This document shows positions 1 to 8,319 of a stretch of DNA of 11,871 nucleotides, one piece after another. Below the pieces are notes generated by a model, which was not told the origin of the DNA, searched no databases, and saw only the letters and a program-made list of their open reading frames with translations. Made by a program: the position numbers and the translations under genes. The first letter of the stretch is position 1, and each line of letters starts with the position of its first letter. Source of the DNA: SHZI01 sp964407855 (GTDB lineage: Bacteria; Pseudomonadota; Gammaproteobacteria; Steroidobacterales; GCA-2729495); contig CAYOXI010000063.1 in assembly GCA_964407855.1 (NCBI GenBank), positions 1 through 11,871 on the forward strand. The letters are read 5' to 3'.

Positions 1-667
1 TCAGTCGGCGCACGGTGGCAAGGCGTCGGGCGGGTCCTGCCGTGCGCGGCTCCAGGCGCCGCTTCAGCTCGTTGTCCAGCGTCGTGACGCTGATGAGCAC
101 GTGCACCAGCTTGTGGGCGGCGAGGTCGGTGAGCAGATCCAGGTCGCGCTCCACGAGCGCGGACTTGGTGATGATCGAGACCGGGTGCCGGCACTCGGCC
201 AGCACTTCGAGGATGGCCCGCGTGATCCGGTGTCCGCGTTCTGCCGGCTGCCAGGCATCCGTGTTACTGCCGAGGGTGATGGGCGCGCACTGGTAGCCGG
301 GCTTCGCCAGTTCCCGGCGCAGCACGGCGGCGGCGTCAGGCTTGAAGTAGATCTTCTGCTCGAAATCGAGCCCCGGCGACAGGTCCATATAGGCGTGGCT
401 CGGCCGCGCATAGCAGTAGACGCAGCCGTGCTCGCAGCCCCGGTAGGGATTGATGGACTGGGCAAAGGGAATGTCCGGCGACTGGTTGCGGGAGATCAGG
501 CTGCGGATGGTCTCGGGCATCAGCACCGTGTCGGGTGCCGGATCGCCAGGCTCATCTGCCGGGTCGTCCCGCTCGACCGCTTCCAGCGTCTGACGGGCGA
601 AGCGACCGGCGGGCTTCTGCGCCACGCCGCGTCCGGGAATTGTCTGAGGAGGTGGGGTTCTGACCAT
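1..667 (-). CDS. PA0069-family radical SAM protein (N-terminal part, cut by window edge)
   Basis: The reading frame is open from the ATG at 667 to the window edge, giving about 222 residues without a stop; the C-terminus lies outside. The radical SAM cluster motif CX3CX2C is seen as GCEHGCVYCY at about residues 77-86, preceded by SINPYRG. The downstream pattern (YARPSHAY, LSPGLDFE, then ITLGSNTDAWQPAE) is typical of the PA0069 group of radical SAM proteins, whose substrate I do not know. The three Cys would hold the 4Fe-4S cluster that cleaves S-adenosylmethionine. A second in-frame ATG at 676 would add three residues (MHF). Neither start has a good Shine-Dalgarno sequence, but the 667 start gives an N-terminus (MVRTPPPQTIPGRG) ending in the GRG usual for the family. 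The gene is divergent from the exporter operon with only 32 bp between starts. Family assignment is firm; function is not. Confidence 0.9.
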   Translation of the reverse strand, partial: MVRTPPPQTIPGRGVAQKPAGRFARQTLEAVERDDPADEPGDPAPDTVLMPETIRSLISRNQSPDIPFAQSINPYRGCEHGCVYCYARPSHAYMDLSPGLDFEQKIYFKPDAAAVLRRELAKPGYQCAPITLGSNTDAWQPAERGHRITRAILEVLAECRHPVSIITKSALVERDLDLLTDLAAHKLVHVLISVTTLDNELKRRLEPRTAGPARRLATVRRL

Positions 668-686
668 AAAATGCATCTGGCCCCAA

Positions 687-692
687 TATACT
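687..692 (+). promoter_or_regulatory. Possible -10 element (TATACT) in the divergent gap
   Basis: TATACT lies only 8 bp before the adaptor ATG at 700, in the 32-bp space between two divergent starts. No convincing TTGACA-like -35 lies 16-18 bp upstream. If real, it would give an almost leaderless adaptor transcript. The reverse strand of nearby bases reads TATATT, so the AT-rich patch could serve either gene. This is a weak motif-only call. Confidence 0.2.
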
Positions 693-699
693 GCCATCC

Positions 700-1816
700 A
701 TGAATAGTCAGCGATTGAGGCCCTGGCTGATCGCCGGGGGCGTGGTGGTGGTGCTCGCGGTCGGGTCCTGGTTTGGGACGCGGCCGCAGCCAGTGGCGGT
801 GCGGGTAGTCCCGGTGGAGCAGGGGTCGGTGCTGGCCTCGGTGGCCAATACGCGCGCGGGCACGGTGGATGCCTGCAACCGGGCCCGGCTCTCGCCGCCG
901 AGCGGCGGGCAGATCGCCCGGCTGCCCTTCCGCAAGGGCGACGAAGTGCAGGCCGGCGACGTGCTGCTCGAACTCTGGAACGACGATCGCCGTGCCCAGC
1001 TGCTGCAGGCCGAACGGGACGCGGCGGCAGCGGCCAGCCGGGCGCGGGAGGCCTGCGTGACTGCCGATGTGGCGAAGCGCCAGGGCGAACGGATCCGCAT
1101 GGTGCGGGCGGAAGGGCTGGTGTCAGAGGGCGAGGCGGAGCAGGCCATCGGCGAGGCGGATGCCAGGGCCGCCGGCTGTGACGCGGCCCGCGACCAGGCC
1201 CGGGTCAGCCAGGCGCGCATTGACGTGGCGAAGGCCGAGCTGGAACGCACGCTGCTGCGCGCGCCGTTCGCAGGCGTCATCGCCGAGATCAACGGCGAGC
1301 TGGGGGAGTTTGTCACGCCGTCGCCGGTCGGCATCCCGACGCCACCCACCGTTGACCTGGTGGACGGCAGCTGCTTGTACATCTCGGCCCCCATCGACGA
1401 GGTGGATGCGCCGGCCGTCCGGGTGGGGCAGCGCGCCATGATCACGCTGGACGCCTTTCCCGGCCAGCGCTTCCCGGGCTTCGTGCGGCGTGTGGCGCCC
1501 TATGTGCTGGATCTCGAGAAGCAGGCCCGCACCGTGGAGATCGAGGCGGAGATCGAGAATCCGAAGCTCTACAACCTGCTGCCCGGCTACAGCGCCGACG
1601 TGGAGGTGGAGCTCGAGAACCGGGAAAACGTGCTGCGCATCCCCACCCAGGCGCTGATCGAGGGCCGGCGCGTGCTGGTGCTGGATGCCGCCAGCGGCCT
1701 GCTGGTGAGCAGGGAGGTCGAGCGGGGCGTGTCCAACTGGGAATACACCGAGGTGCTGAGCGGACTTGCGGCCGGCGAGCTGGTGGTCACCTCCGTGGAC
1801 CGGGAAGGTGTGGCCG

Positions 1817-1842
<26 letters not shown>
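700..1842 (+). CDS. Periplasmic adaptor (HlyD/MacA-like membrane fusion protein) of an ABC exporter
   Basis: This 380-residue protein would link an inner-membrane ABC exporter to the cell envelope. A short basic N-terminus is followed by one membrane anchor at about residues 9-25. The first half of a lipoyl-like domain is at about 66-96 (SGGQIARLPFRKGDEVQAGD). An alpha-helical hairpin follows at 97-184, then the second lipoyl half (LLRAPFAGVIAEINGELGEF, about 186-204). A beta-barrel and a membrane-proximal region run to the end. It has four Cys (59, 119, 160, 225); 119 and 160 sit symmetrically on the two arms of the hairpin. The start was chosen because it gives the anchor a normal short cytoplasmic tail; no Shine-Dalgarno sequence is evident. 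The ATPase gene begins inside its 3' end. Fold and role are confident; the transported substrate is unknown. RND-pump adaptors look similar, but the neighbours favour an ABC partner. Confidence 0.9.
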
Positions 1843-2517
<675 letters not shown>

Positions 2518-2521
<4 letters not shown>

Positions 2522-3726
2522 GATTCGCCGACCGCAACCGCGTGGCCCTGGGAGCGCTGTTCCGCTACCCGCTGCGCACGGCGATGATGCTGCTTGCCAC
2601 CGCCATCGGCGTCGCGGCCGTGGTCGTGCTCACCTCGCTGGGCGAGGCGGCACGGCTCTACGTGACCGGTGAGTTCCGCTCGCTGGGTACCCACCTGCTG
2701 ATCGTTTTTCCCGGCAAGACCGAGACCTCGGGTTCCGGGCCTGCGTCGGTGTCCGGGGCCACACCCCGGGATCTCACGCTGGCCGATGCCGGGGCCCTTG
2801 AGCGCAGTGCCGCCATCGCGCTGGTGGCGCCGGTGATCGTCGGCGAGGGGCCGGTGTCGGCCGGCGGGCTGCAGCGGGACGTCACGATCATGGGCACCAC
2901 GGCGGCCTTTCAGACCATCCGCGGCTGGCGCCTGTCCGCCGGCGAGTTCCTGCCGGCCGGTGACATGGAGCGGGAGTCGGGGGTCTGCGTGCTGGGTCAC
3001 ACGGTGAGCGCCGAGATCTTCCGGGGTGAGCGGCCGGTGGGCCGCTTCCTGCGCGTCGGCGACCGGCGCTGCCGCGTGGTCGGTGTGCTCGAGCCGCAGG
3101 GTGTGTCGGTGATGGTGGATGCGGACCAGCTGGTGCTGGTGCCGGTGGCGCTCGCCCAGAGCCTGTTCGACTCGCCGGGGCTGTTCCGGATCCTGGTGCA
3201 GGCCCGCAGCCGGGACGAGATGCCCGCGGCCCAGCGCTACATCATCCAGACGCTCACCGAGCGCCATCGCGGCGAGGAGGATTTCACCGTGATCACGCAG
3301 GACGCGGTGCTCAAGACCTTCGACGGCATCCTCGGCACGCTCACCCGGGTGCTGGGCGGCATCGCCGCGGTGAGCCTGCTGGTGGCGGGCGTGCTGATCA
3401 TGAATGTGATGCTGGTGGCCGTGAGCCAGCGCACCCAGGAGATCGGGCTGCTGAAGGCGCTGGGTGCACGGCGCCGCCAGATCCTCGGGCTCTTCATCGC
3501 CGAGGCGCTGTACCTGGCACTGCTGGGCGCACTCGTCGGGATTGCCGTGGGCTTCGCCATCGCAGCGGTGCTCGGCACTTTCTATCCCCAGTTCCAGTTC
3601 AGCCCGCCCGCCTGGGCGGTGGCCGGGGCGCTCGTGCTGGCGGTGGCCTGCGGCCTGGTATTCGGCATCCTGCCGGCGCGGCGGGCGGCGGGGCTGGATC
3701 CCGTGGCGGCGCTGGCGCGGCGCTGA
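2518..3726 (+). CDS. ABC exporter permease, FtsX/MacB-type (first subunit)
   Basis: This 402-residue inner-membrane protein has the MacB layout. TM1 is at about residues 21-42 (ending in VVVLTSLGE). A large periplasmic domain spans about 43-275. Three more TM helices lie at about 277-302, 323-355 and 366-388. The loop after TM2 carries SQRTQEIGLLKALGARRRQI, the FtsX coupling helix expected to contact the ATPase. The C-terminus ends in the usual PARRAAGLDPVAAL. The start ATG overlaps the ATPase stop as ATGA. It is collinear with the next gene along its whole length (same positions for GVAAVV and LTSLGE, and an EFLP motif in the periplasmic domain), so the pair arose by duplication. Type VII ABC exporters work as permease dimers, which makes a heterodimer with the next protein likely (inference). 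Confidence 0.92.
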
Positions 3727-3736
3727 CCGGGAACCC

Positions 3737-4936
3737 ATGCGCACCGGCGAACTGCTTCGCTTCACCACCACCGCTGCGGTGTCCCACCGGCTGCGCAGCG
3801 GGCTCACGGGTCTCGGTATTGCGATCGGCGTCGCAGCCGTGGTGCTGCTCACCTCGCTCGGCGAGGGCCTGCGGGTCTACATGCTCACCCAGTTCACCCA
3901 GTTCGGCACCAATATCGTCGGCATCAATCCCGGCCGGGCGCAGACGCTGGGCCTGCCTACCGGCGCGCTGAATTCGGTGCGGCCGCTCAGCCTCGACGAT
4001 GCGCTGGCGCTGGAACGGGTGCCCTGGGTGCGGGCGGTCGTGCCGCTGGTGCAGGGCTCCGCGTCCGTGAAGGGCGGCGGCCGGGAGCGCAAGACTACGG
4101 TGAGCGGCACTGGTGCCCAGCTGCCCGTGGTGCTGGCCTTCCGGGTCGGCCTCGGAGAATTCCTGCCGCCGGACGATGTAAAGACCCCCCGGGCCTTCGC
4201 CGTGCTCGGCAGCAAGCTCCGCACGGAACTCTTCGGTACCGGCAATCCGCTGGGGGAACGCATCCGGGTGGGCGCGCAACGCTACACCGTGATCGGCGTG
4301 ATGGAGTCCAAGGGCACGGTCTTCGGCTTCGACGTGGATGACGCGGTCTACATCCCGGTGCAGAAAGCGCTGGAGCTGTTCAACCGGGAGGGCCTCTTCG
4401 AGATCGACGTGCTCTACGAGGAGGGGGCGCCGGTGGATGAGGTGGTGGCCAGCATTCGGCGCATCCTCACGGCCCGCCACGGTGGCGAGGACTTCACCAT
4501 CACCACCCAGCAGCAGATGCTGGACGTGCTCGGCTCGGTGCTGGGCGTGGTCACCTTCGCCGTCGGCGCCCTGGGTGGCATCTCGCTGCTGGTCGGGGGC
4601 GTGGGCATCTTCACGATCATGACCATCGCGGTGCGCGAGCGCACCAGCGAGATCGGCCTGCTGCAGGCGCTGGGCGCGCCGCGGCGGCAGATCCGGGACA
4701 TCTTTCTCGGTGAGTCGCTGCTGCTGGCGGCCTTCGGCGGACTGGCCGGTGTGCTGCTCGGGCTGGCGGTGATTGGCCTGCTGCGGATTTTTGTGCCGGC
4801 GCTGCCGGTGACGCCGGCGTGGTCCTATCTGGGGCTGGCGTTGGTGGTGGCGATGATGATTGGCCTTACCGCCGGGGTACTGCCGGCGTGGCGGGCTTCG
4901 CGACTGGATCCGGTCGCCTCTCTCCGGGCGGAGTAG
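3737..4936 (+). CDS. ABC exporter permease, FtsX/MacB-type (second subunit)
   Basis: This is a 399-residue inner-membrane protein. TM1 is at about residues 22-42, a periplasmic domain at about 43-273, and TM2-TM4 at about 276-299, 322-353 and 360-383. The cytoplasmic coupling helix is RERTSEIGLLQALGAPRRQI, and the C-terminus is PAWRASRLDPVASL. ATG 3737 was chosen, with GGGA just upstream, because it is 10 bp after the previous stop and its N-terminus aligns residue for residue with the first permease. The frame is open upstream only as overlap with that gene. TM2 contains the glycine-rich stretch GGISLLVGGVGI typical of MacB, which the first permease has partly replaced (GGIAAVSLLVAGVLI). This second copy therefore looks closer to the canonical family. 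It is the last gene of the operon, convergent with the PEP-CTERM gene 27 bp away. Confidence 0.92.
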   Translation: MRTGELLRFTTTAAVSHRLRSGLTGLGIAIGVAAVVLLTSLGEGLRVYMLTQFTQFGTNIVGINPGRAQTLGLPTGALNSVRPLSLDDALALERVPWVRAVVPLVQGSASVKGGGRERKTTVSGTGAQLPVVLAFRVGLGEFLPPDDVKTPRAFAVLGSKLRTELFGTGNPLGERIRVGAQRYTVIGVMESKGTVFGFDVDDAVYIPVQKALELFNREGLFEIDVLYEEGAPVDEVVASIRRILTARHGGEDFTITTQQQMLDVLGSVLGVVTFAVGALGGISLLVGGVGIFTIMTIAVRERTSEIGLLQALGAPRRQIRDIFLGESLLLAAFGGLAGVLLGLAVIGLLRIFVPALPVTPAWSYLGLALVVAMMIGLTAGVLPAWRASRLDPVASLRAE

Positions 4937-4948
4937 CCTCCGGGCGGA
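4922..4948. repeat. 11-bp direct repeat across the permease stop codon
   Basis: CTCCGGGCGGA occurs at 4922-4932 and again at 4938-4948, 16 bp apart. The first copy encodes the last residues of the second permease; the second copy lies in the 27-bp convergent gap. This may be a small local duplication. A 5-bp stem (GGCGG/CCGCC, 4943-4958) forms from the second copy but has no T-run. Confidence 0.5.
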
Positions 4949-4963
4949 ATGAGCCGCCGGCGA

Positions 4964-5647
4964 TCAGGCGGCCAACTGTTGCCGGCGCCGGGCGAAGCCC
5001 AGCAGCGCGAGGCCCGAACCGAACAGCCAGACGGCCGCCGGTACCGGCACCACGGCGACTTCGAGAATCAGCTTCTTCTGGATCCAGGCCAGTTCACCGG
5101 TGTTGCCCGTGAAGGCGGTCAGGGTGTTCTGCACGGTCACTGCCATGTCGTTGGCGAGGCTGGTGAACACGGCGGCGGGGCTCACCGAGGCGCCCAGCGA
5201 CCACAACTGGGCACCGCCGGAAGGACCGGACGCCGCAAAGTTGTTGAGATCCACCGTGAAGTCGAAGGCATTCACGTTGCTGGCGGCCTGCAGGAAGAGG
5301 TCGACATCAACGAAACCGCCGTTGATGATCCGGTAGTCACCGGATTCACTGACCATGACGCTGACGATATCTGCACCGGAGAGGGAATAGACGCGGTTGA
5401 ACAGGAAGGTGGCCGAGTCCACGTTGAAGCCCGCACCGTTGGCGGACTCCGCCCGGAAATCAACCGGCAGGAACTGCATGGCATCGCCAATCAGATTGGG
5501 ACTACCAAATTTGCCGATGCCTGGCTGGGCATCGTCGTACTCGTAGCAGATGGTCGGGCCGCAGACCGTGACGAGGGCGGCAGAGGCCGGTGCCGACAGG
5601 GCGGCAAGAGCCAGAGCAGTGCTGGCAAGCAGGGCGGACGATTTCAT
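4964..5647 (-). CDS. Exported PEP-CTERM (VPxPA-type) sorting-domain protein
   Basis: This 227-residue protein has both ends of an exosortase substrate. At the N-terminus is a Sec signal peptide, residues 1-23, ending ALSAPASA before ALVTV. At the C-terminus is the sorting region at about 200-223: a VPVPA motif, a hydrophobic helix (VWLFGSGLALLGF) and a basic ARRRQ tail. In known systems an exosortase (EpsH/XrtA family) cleaves at this signal; no exosortase is in this window. The middle is low in Lys, has two closely spaced Cys (C29, C34) and repeated beta-strand-like segments, but no domain I can name. The start is supported by AGGGG six or so bases before ATG (complement of 5645-5647). The protein is presumably released to, or anchored at, the cell surface or matrix. 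The class is confident; the specific function is unknown. Confidence 0.88.
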   Translation of the reverse strand: MKSSALLASTALALAALSAPASAALVTVCGPTICYEYDDAQPGIGKFGSPNLIGDAMQFLPVDFRAESANGAGFNVDSATFLFNRVYSLSGADIVSVMVSESGDYRIINGGFVDVDLFLQAASNVNAFDFTVDLNNFAASGPSGGAQLWSLGASVSPAAVFTSLANDMAVTVQNTLTAFTGNTGELAWIQKKLILEVAVVPVPAAVWLFGSGLALLGFARRRQQLAA

Positions 5648-5721
5648 GCTATCCCCTCAGTTTCTTGGTCTTAGGTTGGCGGTGCGATCTAAGGGCCGCA
5701 CCTGCGTTCGAAACTAGCCTG

Positions 5722-5736
5722 GGTCAGAATATGACC
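5722..5736. promoter_or_regulatory. Inverted repeat GGTCA-N5-TGACC, possible operator
   Basis: GGTCA (5722-5726) and TGACC (5732-5736) form a perfect 5-bp inverted repeat around GAATA. It lies in the 173-bp divergent spacer, 75 bp upstream of the PEP-CTERM start and 84 bp upstream of the SDR start. This is a reasonable place for a dimeric regulator to act on either gene. No regulator gene is adjacent, and five-base arms can occur by chance. Confidence 0.3.
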
Positions 5737-5792
5737 TAATAACGTTGCAGCGCCATGACAATGTGGCCTCCGGAGCAGACGAATGCAAGCAG

Positions 5793-5803
5793 TATGTGAC
5801 ATA
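5793..5803. promoter_or_regulatory. Palindrome TATGTGACATA in front of the SDR gene
   Basis: This is a perfect 11-bp palindrome with a single central base (arms TATGT and ACATA), 17 bp upstream of the SDR ATG. It could be an operator overlapping the start of the transcript. It is one of the few AT-rich patches in the spacer, so it could also be part of a promoter. No other support. Confidence 0.25.
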
Positions 5804-5820
5804 AGCGGGACGGTGGCGGC

Positions 5821-6507
5821 ATGAATACCGGTGTGCTTCTGTTTGGCGCCAGCCAGCGCACCGGACTGGCCGTGGCGGAGATCCTGACCGCCCGCGGCGA
5901 GCATGTGACGGCCCTGATCCGGCCGCGGTCCGACCCCACGGCCCTGAAAGCCCTCGGCGTGCGGCTGTTCACCGGCGACGCCCTGGAACCGGGCGACGTG
6001 CACCGGGCCTTTGCCGGCGGTCATATCCGGGCAGTGGTCAGTACCATCGGTGGTAGCCGCGGCGATCCGCGCCGGCCCGACGTCGAGACCACCAAGCACA
6101 TTGTTTCTGCTGCCCAGCAGCATGGGGTGCGCCGGATGGTGCTGGTCACCGCCATCGGCGCCGGCAACAGCCGGGCGGCACTGTCGGACCATGCCTGGAA
6201 GTATCTCGGCCCGGTGATCACGCTGAAGACCCAGGCGGAAGAACTCCTGATGGCCAGTGGCCTCAATGCCACGATCCTGCGACCCGGTGGCATGCAGTCG
6301 GGTCCCCCCACGGGCAGCGCGATCCTCACGGCAGATCATGGGGCCATGGGAACCATCAATCGCAGCGACCTTGCGGCCCTGATCGTGGCCTGCCTGGACG
6401 ACGATGCCACCATCGGCCGGATCTACCACGCCATTGATCCGTCCATCGTCGAGCAGCCGCCGCTCCAGCGGGGCGAGCCACCGAACTTCAGCGGCGAGAA
6501 ACCCTAG
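5821..6507 (+). CDS. Atypical SDR / NAD(P)-binding Rossmann protein (NmrA-like)
   Basis: This 228-residue cytoplasmic protein has the layout of atypical short-chain dehydrogenases. A glycine-rich loop after the first strand (VLLFGASQRTG, residues 5-15) precedes an acidic residue in the FTGDALEP strand (about 50-57). VVSTIGG (72-78) and LVTAIGAG (108-115) follow, then a C-terminal ILRPGGM (152-158). Arg residues after the second strand (LIRPRSD) suggest NADP(H) over NAD(H). The usual catalytic YxxxK is absent; Lys136 (LKTQAEELL) is where such proteins keep a lone Lys. The loop has Gln-Arg where classical members have a Gly. GGGACGG lies just upstream of the start. It may reduce a small substrate or act only as a redox sensor. 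It stands alone on the + strand, and its stop overlaps the convergent neighbour. Confidence 0.82.
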   Translation: MNTGVLLFGASQRTGLAVAEILTARGEHVTALIRPRSDPTALKALGVRLFTGDALEPGDVHRAFAGGHIRAVVSTIGGSRGDPRRPDVETTKHIVSAAQQHGVRRMVLVTAIGAGNSRAALSDHAWKYLGPVITLKTQAEELLMASGLNATILRPGGMQSGPPTGSAILTADHGAMGTINRSDLAALIVACLDDDATIGRIYHAIDPSIVEQPPLQRGEPPNFSGEKP

Positions 6508-6878
6508 TCCCGACGCACCAGCACTTCGACGCGGCCCCGCGGACCAAAGAACCACGAAGCGATCCAGCTCACCAGGCTGACGATCAGCGCACCGAAGAAG
6601 GCGGGCCAGAAGCCGGCCACGTGGAAGCCCGGCAGCAGCCAGGCGGCGAGCGCGAGCATGCCGGCATTCAGCACCAGCAGGAACAGGCCCAGGGTCACGA
6701 CGGTGATCGGCAGCGTGAGGATGACGGCGAGTGGCCGGACCACGGCGTTGAGCACACCCAGCACCACGGCGGCCACCACCAGCCAGGCGCCGCTGTCGAA
6801 GCGCAGGCCGGAGATGAGCCCGTTGGCTACCCAGAGGCCCAGCGCGGCAATGAGCGCACGGATGACGAAACCCTGCAT
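6504..6878 (-). CDS. Phage_holin_4_2-family small membrane protein (YvlD-like)
   Basis: This is a 124-residue, very hydrophobic protein with four predicted membrane helices (about residues 4-22, 31-50, 53-80 and 89-113) and a charged tail (RGRVEVLVRRD). The motif LGVLNAVVRPLAVILTLPIT and the following LGLFLLVLNAGMLALAAWLL are characteristic of the Phage_holin_4_2 / DUF360 family. These are chromosomal proteins named by similarity to holins; they are not evidence of a prophage, and their function is largely unknown. AGGAG lies 7 bp before the ATG at 6878, the best ribosome binding site in the window. It begins 25 bp after the sensor kinase stop, so it is probably the third gene of that operon and may be an envelope target of the two-component system (inference). 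Confidence 0.88.
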   Translation of the reverse strand: MQGFVIRALIAALGLWVANGLISGLRFDSGAWLVVAAVVLGVLNAVVRPLAVILTLPITVVTLGLFLLVLNAGMLALAAWLLPGFHVAGFWPAFFGALIVSLVSWIASWFFGPRGRVEVLVRRD

Positions 6879-6903
6879 GGTCTTGCTCCTTCAGGCCAGT
6901 CTT

Positions 6904-8319
6904 TCAGGCAAGGCCGGCAATGGCCGTGGCGGGGACGGTGGCCGGCCCGTCGGCCGCAGTATGGGGCAGACGGAGCGCGACGCGGAGGCCGGGCGCGTTA
7001 TCGCTGAGCACCAGGTTTCCGCCGTGGTGGCGGGCGATGGCATTGACGAGGGACAGGCCGAGTCCGCTGCCGGGCAGGCTGGTGACGCTGGCCGAACGGT
7101 AGAAGCGGTCGAGGACGCGGTCGCGCTCGTCAGGCGGGATGCCAGGGCCCTGATCCGCGACCGTGATCGTGACACCGGCAGGATCGGACTCGCCGAGCAG
7201 CGTGACCGTCGTGCCGGCCGGGCTGTACTTGATGGCGTTGTCGAGCAGGTTGCACAGCGCCTGGAAGACCAGGTCCCGGTCCCCGCGCAACGACCCGATG
7301 GCACCACCTTGCAACACCACGCTGATGTCCTTCTCCTCACCGACGGCCTGGTAAAGCTCATGGGCGTCGGCGAGCAGCGCCGGCAGGTCGATGTCCGTCC
7401 ACTCCCGGTCGTGGGTGCCGGCCTCGATGCGGGCAATGCGCAGCAGGGCGCGGAAGGTGGCCAGCATGTGATCGGCTTCGCCCAGTGCGGCAGCGAGTTC
7501 GTCGCGCAGGGCCGGCGAAACATCGGCGCGCGCAGACAGTGCCTCGAGCCGGCCCCGCAGCCGCGTCAGCGGCGTACGCAGGTCATGGGCGATGTTGTCG
7601 GCCACCGACTTGACGCCGTCAATCAGGGTGTCGATCCGGTCGAGCATCGCGTTGAGGTTGCCGGCGAGCTGGTCGAACTCGTCGTTGATGCCGCGCACCG
7701 GCATGCGCTTCTGCAGGCGGCCGGCCATGATCTCCCGGGCGGTGCGGTTGATCGAGTCGATCTGGCGCATCACGCTGTAGCTCATCAGGAAGCCGCCCAG
7801 CAGGGCGAGCAGGAGGCCGCCGCCGAGGGCCCAGAGGAAGGTGCGGTTGATCAGCTGGCGCGTGGCTTCCAGGCGGCTCTGGTCCTGGGCGACCAGCAGG
7901 CGGCGGCCGTCGCTCAGCACAAAAACCTGGCCGAGGGCCGGCACGGTCTTGCCGGACTCCCCGATCCGCAGGAAGCTGTACCAGCCGTTGGCATCCGCCT
8001 GGCCAGCAGGCCAGGTCTCCAGGTTGCCCGCCAGGGGCCGGCCGTCGCGCTCGGTAAACAGGTAGAGGGTGGGTGTGCCCGTGCTGGTGGCAACCCGGTC
8101 GCGGATCAGGGTCTGGACGGCCCGTACGCCGCCCTTCCGGTACTGCTCGACGAGGCCGGTGATCTCCGCCTCGATGCTCGCGTTGGTCTGCTGCTCCAGG
8201 TAGCCGACCGTGTTCCACCAGACCATGCCGATCAGGACCAGCGCGGAGGCCCCGAAAATCCCCATGTACCACCAGGCCAGCTGGAACGTGGAGGTCCGGA
8301 TCAGCCTAAGCGGATTCAC
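6904..8319 (-). CDS. Two-component sensor histidine kinase (HAMP, HisKA, HATPase)
   Basis: This is a 471-residue inner-membrane kinase. TM1 is at about residues 13-35, a periplasmic sensor of about 120 residues follows, and TM2 is at about 160-182. HAMP (about 184-238) precedes the phospho-acceptor His245 in NIAHDLRTPLTRLRG. The ATPase has its N-box (LLDNAIKYS, Asn361), G1 (DQGPGI, 389-394), F-box (DRFYRS) and G2 (GSGLGLSL, 417-424), so it should be active. The start is GTG: the codon at 8319-8317 reads GTG and overlaps the regulator gene by 14 nt, implying coupled translation. The sensor region has no motif that reveals a ligand; a stretch near residues 80-145 (LYLFTERDGRPLAGNL, VFVLSDGRRLLVAQD) resembles PAS/DCache-like strands. 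An approximately 20-residue Ala-rich tail follows the ATPase. Signal unknown. Confidence 0.94.
   Translation of the reverse strand: MNPLRLIRTSTFQLAWWYMGIFGASALVLIGMVWWNTVGYLEQQTNASIEAEITGLVEQYRKGGVRAVQTLIRDRVATSTGTPTLYLFTERDGRPLAGNLETWPAGQADANGWYSFLRIGESGKTVPALGQVFVLSDGRRLLVAQDQSRLEATRQLINRTFLWALGGGLLLALLGGFLMSYSVMRQIDSINRTAREIMAGRLQKRMPVRGINDEFDQLAGNLNAMLDRIDTLIDGVKSVADNIAHDLRTPLTRLRGRLEALSARADVSPALRDELAAALGEADHMLATFRALLRIARIEAGTHDREWTDIDLPALLADAHELYQAVGEEKDISVVLQGGAIGSLRGDRDLVFQALCNLLDNAIKYSPAGTTVTLLGESDPAGVTITVADQGPGIPPDERDRVLDRFYRSASVTSLPGSGLGLSLVNAIARHHGGNLVLSDNAPGLRVALRLPHTAADGPATVPATAIAGLA

Larger units (their letters stand above)
5648..5820. other. 173-bp divergent spacer between the PEP-CTERM and SDR genes
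   Basis: This non-coding spacer must contain promoters for both divergent genes. I see the two palindromes listed separately, a CTCCGGAG palindrome at 5768-5775 and a CTAG at 5714. On the minus strand, TTGTCA (complement of about 5756-5761) resembles a -35 element, but no good -10 follows at normal spacing. I found no convincing sigma-54 (TGGCAC-N5-TTGC) site in either direction. Confidence 0.5.

Noticed and set aside
1766..1816. Upstream in-frame extension of the ATPase
   Set aside because: It would overlap the adaptor gene by a further 51 nt, has no family similarity, and ATG 1817 has a better ribosome binding site.
3464..3736. Upstream in-frame extension of the second permease
   Set aside because: These codons lie inside the first permease, give Arg/Trp/Ser-rich sequence, and ATG 3737 aligns with the paralogue's N-terminus.
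4943..4958. GGCGG/CCGCC hairpin between the permease and PEP-CTERM genes as a terminator
   Set aside because: The stem is only 5 bp and has no T-run on either strand; GC-rich spacers give such stems by chance.
6504..6878. Prophage remnant, because of the holin-like name
   Set aside because: The family is chromosomal and widespread, and no lysis, capsid, integrase or att-like repeats are present.
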